Assembly: GCF_001984065.1 (NCBI RefSeq)
Contig: NZ_LYVP01000038.1
Coordinates: 1 to 49,190 of the forward strand
DNA: 49,190 nt
From: Pseudomonas sp. KK4
Lineage (GTDB): Bacteria > Pseudomonadota > Gammaproteobacteria > Pseudomonadales > Pseudomonadaceae
Direction: 5' to 3'
The notes beneath the pieces were generated by a model that did no database searches, had not been told where the DNA came from, and saw only the letters and a program-made list of their open reading frames with translations. The position numbers were made by a program, and so were the translations under genes. Below are positions 44,650 through 49,190 of this stretch, in pieces. Position 1 is the stretch's first letter; every line of letters starts with the position of its first letter.

Positions 44650-45638
44650 TGCGTCTGGGCTTTGCCCTGGCGTGTGCGTTGCTGCTGAGCTCGATTGCGG
44701 TGTCCGCCGAGCCGGCTCCGCAACTGCGGTTGTTGTCCGAGCACGCCGTAGACGGCATGCGCGGCGGCAATCTCTCGGGATTGGCGCAGTGCGGCAAGGA
44801 CTTGTGGACGGTGTCCGACCGCGACGACGACCAGATCTATCGCCTCGAAACCGGCGACGGTGTCTGGCAGGCTGAAACGGTGCGCATCGGTGTTCCCCCG
44901 GTGCCCGACAGCGGTTTGCCCTGGGGCTTGCGTTCGCGGGCCTGGGTGGCGTCATTCGTGCGCGGCGGCGACCTGGACTTCGAAGGCATCACGTGCGACA
45001 GCGCCGGCAACCGTTATGTGGTCAGCGAGGCGCATGCCGCCGTGCTGCAAATTCCACCCACCGGGCCGGCTTCATGGCTGAAGATTTCGCCGCTCCTGGT
45101 TCGCGAAGCGCGGGCCAGCGGCATGTTGTTGGGCTTCAATGCGCTGTTCGAGGGGTTGGCGATCAATCCTGAGGGCGACCAATTGTGGTTGGCCGCCGAG
45201 CGCGAAAGTCGCGGGTTGCTGCTGATCAAGCGCAAGCAGACCGTGTGGGATTGTGATGGTAAATGTGTGCTGCTCAGCGAAGGCGGCAGAGAAATGCAGC
45301 CTGCGCAGTTTCCAAATGCCAGGCCGTTACCACGGGACTTTGCCGATCTGTCGCTGTTCCAGGGCAAGCTGTTTACCCTGGAGCGCAACGCCTTCGAGAT
45401 TTGCCGCCGCGACCCGCTGACGGCCAAGGTCGAGCGCTGTTGGTCGTTCGCCGATGAAGCCTTGCAGGAGCGCCGCCGTTATCCACAGCCCTTTGGGCTG
45501 GCGGAAGCGTTGGTCGTGGATGCCGATGGGGCGTGGATCGGCATCGATAACAACACCGGCGCCCGTGCCGATGGTGAGGTCCGCCCGATCGTCTGGCGCT
45601 TTGCGGCACCGGAAGGCGGCTGGAGCGCCAAGCCGTGA
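44649..45638 (+). CDS. Secreted esterase-like/phytase-like family protein
   Basis: 329 residues with a Sec signal peptide (MRLGFALACALLLSSIAVSAEP). The mature part matches the 'esterase-like activity of phytase' family, a beta-propeller-type fold: LSGLAQCGKDLWTVSDRDDDQIYRLE, DLDFEGITCDSAGNRYVVSE and a later WIGIDNNTGARADGE. Corresponds to PA4966. The gene is coupled to parE (one-base overlap) and to the next gene (four-base GTGA overlap). The substrate is unknown, and a link to topoisomerase function is not evident. Confidence 0.83.
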   Translation: MRLGFALACALLLSSIAVSAEPAPQLRLLSEHAVDGMRGGNLSGLAQCGKDLWTVSDRDDDQIYRLETGDGVWQAETVRIGVPPVPDSGLPWGLRSRAWVASFVRGGDLDFEGITCDSAGNRYVVSEAHAAVLQIPPTGPASWLKISPLLVREARASGMLLGFNALFEGLAINPEGDQLWLAAERESRGLLLIKRKQTVWDCDGKCVLLSEGGREMQPAQFPNARPLPRDFADLSLFQGKLFTLERNAFEICRRDPLTAKVERCWSFADEALQERRRYPQPFGLAEALVVDADGAWIGIDNNTGARADGEVRPIVWRFAAPEGGWSAKP

Positions 45639-46159
45639 GTCAGCAGACGCCAGGCCAGCGTGCCGGCCGGGTGTTTCTGGTCCTGGCCTGGTGTGCGGCA
45701 CTGTTTCTGGCGACGCGATTTTTCGGTCAGTGGGAAGAGCGCCAGCAAAATCCGAACGTGGTGCTGACGTCGGAGCAGGGCGATGGTTTTATCGAGGTGA
45801 AACTGGCCAGCAATGCCCAGGGTCACTTCGTCGCCAGTGGCCATATCAACGGCCAACCGGTGGATTTCATGCTCGACACCGGGGCCACCGATGTGGCGAT
45901 CCCGGCCGAGTTGGCCGAGCGTTTGAAGCTCGAAGAAGGTTTCGGTGTGACCCTGAGCACGGCCAATGGCCTGAGCCAGGGCTATCGCACCCGTATCGAC
46001 CGCCTGCAACTGGGCGACATCGTGCTGCGGGATGTCCGCGCACTGGTGGCGCCCGGGCTGCATGGCGAGCAGGTGCTGCTCGGCATGAGCGCCCTGAACA
46101 AACTTGAATTTACCCAGCGCGGTGGCACCATGCTGCTGCGCCAGACAACGAACCGATGA
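45635..46159 (+). CDS. Membrane-anchored retropepsin-like aspartic protease
   Basis: 174 residues. One membrane segment near the N-terminus (about 12-30, [18 protein letters not shown]) and then a single retropepsin-type domain with the active-site triad DTG (81-83, in [14 protein letters not shown]) and the flap and [10 protein letters not shown] end expected for clan AA proteases (TIGR02281). Such proteins should dimerise to form the active site. The start is GTG 45635, overlapping the previous stop by four bases. The domain is likely periplasmic. Corresponds to PA4965. Target unknown. Confidence 0.87.
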   Translation: MSQQTPGQRAGRVFLVLAWCAALFLATRFFGQWEERQQNPNVVLTSEQGDGFIEVKLASNAQGHFVASGHINGQPVDFMLDTGATDVAIPAELAERLKLEEGFGVTLSTANGLSQGYRTRIDRLQLGDIVLRDVRALVAPGLHGEQVLLGMSALNKLEFTQRGGTMLLRQTTNR

Positions 46160-46166
46160 GGCCCGC

Positions 46167-48422
46167 ATGAGCGACATCCTTGCAGACAGCTTAGATGGCG
46201 TAGAACGCCGATCGCTGGCTGACTTCACCGAAAATGCCTACCTCAACTATTCCATGTACGTGATCATGGACCGCGCCCTGCCGCATATCGGCGACGGCCT
46301 GAAGCCCGTGCAGCGGCGCATCATCTACGCCATGAGCGAGTTGGGACTGGATGCCGACTCCAAGCACAAGAAATCGGCGCGTACCGTCGGTGACGTGCTC
46401 GGTAAATTCCACCCCCACGGCGACTCGGCCTGCTACGAAGCCATGGTGCTGATGGCCCAGCCGTTCAGCTACCGCTACACGCTGGTCGATGGCCAGGGTA
46501 ACTGGGGTGCGCCGGATGATCCCAAGTCCTTCGCCGCCATGCGATACACCGAAGCGCGGTTGTCGCGTTATTCCGAAGTGCTGCTCAGTGAACTGGGCCA
46601 GGGCACCGCGGACTGGGGTCCGAACTTCGACGGCACCCTCGACGAACCCTTGGTGTTGCCGGCACGTTTGCCGAATATCCTGCTCAATGGCACCACCGGC
46701 ATCGCCGTGGGCATGGCCACCGACGTGCCGCCGCACAACCTGAGGGAAGTCGCTACGGCATGCGTTCGCTTGCTCGATGAGCCGAAAGCCACGGTCGAGC
46801 AGCTCTGTGAGCACATCCAGGGCCCGGATTACCCGAGCGAAGCGGAAATCATCACGCCCCGCGCCGATCTGCTGAAAATGTACGAAACCGGCAAGGGCTC
46901 GGTGCGCATGCGCGCCGTGTACCACATTGAAGACGGCGATATCGTCGTGACTGCGCTGCCGCATCAGGTGTCCGGGGCCAAGGTCCTGGAGCAGATCGCC
47001 GCGATGATGCAGGCCAAGCCTTCCAAGGCGCCGCAGGTTGCGGACCTGCGCGATGAGTCGGACCACGAGAACCCGTGCCGCATCGTGATCATTCCGGTCA
47101 ACAGCCGTGTCGATCATGACGCGCTGATGCAGCACCTGTTCGCCACCACCGAGTTGGAATCCAGCTACCGGGTCAACGTCAATATCATTGGCCTGGATGG
47201 CAAGCCGCAGTTGAAGAATCTGCGGGCGTTGCTGGTGGAATGGCTGGAGTTCCGGGTGCAGACCGTTCGTCGCCGCCTGCAATTCCGTCTTGATAAGGTC
47301 GAGCGTCGGCTGCACCTGTTGGACGGTTTGCTGATTGCCTACCTCAACCTGGATGAAGTGATCCACATCATCCGTACCGAGGAGCACCCGCGGGCCAAAT
47401 TGATCGAGCGTTTCGCCCTGAGTGAAATCCAGGCCGATTACATCCTCGACACCCGGTTGCGTCAGTTGGCGCGCCTGGAAGAAATGAAGCTGCGTGCCGA
47501 GCAGGATGAACTGCTCAAGGAACAAGCCAAGCTGCAGGCCTTGCTGAGCAGTGAAGCCAAGCTGAAGAAGCTGGTGCGCAGCGAACTGATCAAGGACGCC
47601 GAAACCTATGGCGACGACCGTCGCTCGCCCATCGTCGAGCGCGCCGAAGCCAAGGCCCTGACCGAAACCGAACTGCTGCCGAACGAGAAAATTACCGTCG
47701 TGCTGTCGGAAAAGGGCTGGATTCGCTCCGCCAAGGGCCATGAGATCGACGCCACCGGGCTTTCCTATAAGGCGGGCGATGGCTTCAAGACCTCGGCGGC
47801 CGGGCGCTCCAACCAGTTCGCCGTGTTTATCGACTCCACCGGTCGCAGCTACTCGGTAGCCGCGCATACGCTGCCATCGGCCCGTGGTCAGGGTGAGCCG
47901 CTGACCGGCCGTCTGACGCCACCGCCAGGGGCGAGCTTTGAATGCGTGCTGATGCCCGACGACGATGCGCTGTACGTCATCGCCTCCGACGCCGGTTACG
48001 GATTCGTGGTCAAGGGTGAAGACCTGCAGGCCAAGAACAAGGCCGGCAAGGCGCTGCTGAGCCTGCCGAACAACGCCAAGGTGATCGCGCCGCGTCCGGT
48101 GGCCGATCGTGAGAGCAACTGGCTGGCCTCGGTGACCACCGAAGGTCGCCTGCTGATCTTCAAGATCAGCGATCTGCCACAATTAGGTAAGGGCAAAGGC
48201 AACAAGATCATCGGGATTTCCGGTGAGCGAGTGGCCAGCCGCGAAGAGTATGTCACGGACATCGCCGTCATTCCGGATGGCGCCACCTTGGTGCTTCAGG
48301 CCGGAAAACGTACCTTGTCACTGAAAGCGGACGACCTCGAGCACTACAAGGGTGAGCGTGGGCGTCGTGGTAACAAATTGCCACGTGGCTTCCAGAGGGT
48401 GGATGCGCTGCTCGTCGAATAG
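46167..48422 (+). CDS. parC: DNA topoisomerase IV subunit A
   Basis: Cleavage/religation subunit of topoisomerase IV, 751 residues from ATG 46167. The catalytic tyrosine is Tyr127 ([10 protein letters not shown]). The quinolone-resistance region keeps Ser87 and Glu91 ([13 protein letters not shown]), so there is no sign of a target mutation. The C-terminal beta-pinwheel domain is present (for example [24 protein letters not shown]). It starts seven bases after the retropepsin-like gene and ends the operon; a weak hairpin follows. Confidence 0.97.
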   Translation: MSDILADSLDGVERRSLADFTENAYLNYSMYVIMDRALPHIGDGLKPVQRRIIYAMSELGLDADSKHKKSARTVGDVLGKFHPHGDSACYEAMVLMAQPFSYRYTLVDGQGNWGAPDDPKSFAAMRYTEARLSRYSEVLLSELGQGTADWGPNFDGTLDEPLVLPARLPNILLNGTTGIAVGMATDVPPHNLREVATACVRLLDEPKATVEQLCEHIQGPDYPSEAEIITPRADLLKMYETGKGSVRMRAVYHIEDGDIVVTALPHQVSGAKVLEQIAAMMQAKPSKAPQVADLRDESDHENPCRIVIIPVNSRVDHDALMQHLFATTELESSYRVNVNIIGLDGKPQLKNLRALLVEWLEFRVQTVRRRLQFRLDKVERRLHLLDGLLIAYLNLDEVIHIIRTEEHPRAKLIERFALSEIQADYILDTRLRQLARLEEMKLRAEQDELLKEQAKLQALLSSEAKLKKLVRSELIKDAETYGDDRRSPIVERAEAKALTETELLPNEKITVVLSEKGWIRSAKGHEIDATGLSYKAGDGFKTSAAGRSNQFAVFIDSTGRSYSVAAHTLPSARGQGEPLTGRLTPPPGASFECVLMPDDDALYVIASDAGYGFVVKGEDLQAKNKAGKALLSLPNNAKVIAPRPVADRESNWLASVTTEGRLLIFKISDLPQLGKGKGNKIIGISGERVASREEYVTDIAVIPDGATLVLQAGKRTLSLKADDLEHYKGERGRRGNKLPRGFQRVDALLVE

Positions 48423-48442
48423 CTCAATCAGGCGTATTAGAG

Positions 48443-48480
48443 GCGTCGATCCACGATTTAACCCGTAGATCGACGCTTTC
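48443..48480 (+). terminator. Weak terminator-like hairpin after parC
   Basis: GCGTCGATC (48443-48451) pairs with GATCGACGC (48468-48476) across a 16-base loop and is followed by TTTC. The stem is perfect, but the T-run is poor, so it is only a candidate. The rest of 48481-48607 shows nothing certain. Confidence 0.45.
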
Positions 48481-48607
48481 GCGCTGGAGTCGGAACGCAT
48501 ATTCACGGATGATATGGCCTTTCAAGCGCCGGCGTGGCCGAGCGTTCTTCATATTTATTGAGTATTTTCACTGTGGTCAGCCTTGTGGCGATCACCTGGA
48601 TGGGACG

Positions 48608-49190
48608 ATGACTGCTCTGCGCCTTCCTTTTATTTTGATGCTCGCTGGCGTTCTTGGCCTGGCGGGTTGCAGCGTGCACCAGCCGGTGTCGTTGTATCAA
48701 CTGGACAGCGGAAGTCCGGTTCAGCCTGCGCAAAGCGCGGGCATGGCGGTTTTGCTGGGTCCGGTAGTGGTGGCTGACTACCTGCAACGCGAAACCCTGT
48801 TGCAGCGCCAGCCTGACGGCAGTCTGCAAGCGTCGACCGACGGTCGTTGGGCCGGAAGTCTGTCGTCCGATATCGACCAGTTGTTGTTGCGTCAGGTAGC
48901 AGGGCATCTGGACAGCCAGCGCGTCGTGCTGGCGCCGGCGACCTTGGGTTTCACCCCGGATGTACAGGTGCTGTTGACCATTACCCGGCTGGACTCCGGT
49001 GCAAAACAACCGGCGATCCTCGACGCGCAATGGCGCCTGATCGACCGCCGTGGCCAGGTGCGTGACAACCGCATCATCCATCTGCAGGAACAGCACGCCG
49101 GCACTACCGCCGCGCAGGTTCAGGCACAGGGTGCGTTGTTGCAGAAGCTTGCCGAACAATTGTCCGTCGCGCTCAAGCCTTTGGCCAACC
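48608..49190 (+). CDS. PqiC-like ABC-transport auxiliary lipoprotein, cut by window edge
   Basis: The reading frame from ATG 48608 has no stop before the end of the window (194 codons visible). It starts MTALRLPFILMLAGVLGLAGCSV, a lipoprotein signal with lipobox LAGC. The following VSLYQLDSG, then VLLGPVVVADYLQRETLLQR and DIDQLLLRQV, fit the PqiC/YmbA (DUF330) family, which anchors MCE-type lipid transport complexes to the outer membrane. No PqiA or PqiB gene is next to it upstream; parC is. What lies downstream is outside the window. Confidence 0.85.
   Translation, partial: MTALRLPFILMLAGVLGLAGCSVHQPVSLYQLDSGSPVQPAQSAGMAVLLGPVVVADYLQRETLLQRQPDGSLQASTDGRWAGSLSSDIDQLLLRQVAGHLDSQRVVLAPATLGFTPDVQVLLTITRLDSGAKQPAILDAQWRLIDRRGQVRDNRIIHLQEQHAGTTAAQVQAQGALLQKLAEQLSVALKPLAN

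Noticed and set aside
42667..44955. 762-codon minus-strand frame opposite parE
   Set aside because: Shadow frame; it crosses the parE start region with no family character.
46404..46442. Possible quinolone-resistance change in parC
   Set aside because: Ser87 and Glu91 are the usual residues, so there is no sign of resistance here.
46191..48182. 663-codon minus-strand frame opposite parC
   Set aside because: Shadow frame; parC is complete on the plus strand.

Overview
The window is a chromosomal segment of a Pseudomonas species, most likely from the P. fluorescens/P. putida side of the genus. The evidence is high GC, codon use dominated by G/C at third positions, and a gene order that follows what I remember of the P. 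aeruginosa PA5016 to PA4963 region. Several copies of the short palindromic repeat with core GGGAGCGGGCTTGCTCGCG, typical of fluorescent pseudomonads, lie between genes. I see no phage, insertion sequence, CRISPR array, rRNA or tRNA. Locus-tag comparisons are from memory, not from a search.

Layout. (1) 1-6458: aceF (cut by the window edge) and aceE on the minus strand, divergent from glnE. The 383-base gap between them holds a striking pair of inverted operator-like sites. (2) 6650-13609: a tightly coupled lipopolysaccharide (LPS) inner-core operon: waaF, waaC, waaG, waaP and three more WaaP/InaA-type kinase-like genes. The last of these is a double-kinase fusion. (3) 13823-24373: a small YceK-like lipoprotein, an LPS carbamoyltransferase, a GT4 glycosyltransferase, a Mig-14-like protein, a DnpA-like de-N-acetylase, an Ssg-like glycosyltransferase, a GT2-like and a GT4 glycosyltransferase, an antisense kinase-like gene and the O-antigen ligase waaL. 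(4) 24389-27825: msbA (lipid A-core flippase) and hldE (ADP-heptose synthesis). (5) 27859-32272: a minus-strand group (unknown protein, aldo/keto reductase, FAD oxidoreductase, SMR transporter) divergent from a LysR regulator, with a long dyad between them. (6) 32265-35167: waaA (Kdo transferase) facing the outer-membrane channel gene tolC. (7) 35347-38998: a TPP riboswitch, thiC and the probable thiamine-precursor transporter cytX. (8) 38967-42663: an RsiV-like lipoprotein, nudF, a DUF1249 protein, cpdA and yqiA. (9) 42742-48422: parE, a phytase-like secreted protein, a retropepsin-like protein and parC. A PqiC-like lipoprotein runs off the right edge.

Together regions 2 to 4 and waaA cover almost the whole route for building and exporting an LPS core: heptose supply (HldE), Kdo addition (WaaA), heptose addition (WaaC, WaaF), sugar addition (WaaG and others), phosphorylation (WaaP and relatives), carbamoylation, flipping (MsbA) and O-antigen ligation (WaaL). 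Most of the window is conserved core genome, and I do not see a clear new multi-gene system. The parts most worth a second look are the kinase-like family (six kinase-like domains in five genes, two with an altered catalytic residue), the operator pair upstream of aceE/glnE, the alternative hairpins downstream of the TPP riboswitch, the dyad between the SMR and LysR genes, and an unrecognised 322-residue protein with a degenerate Nudix-like box.
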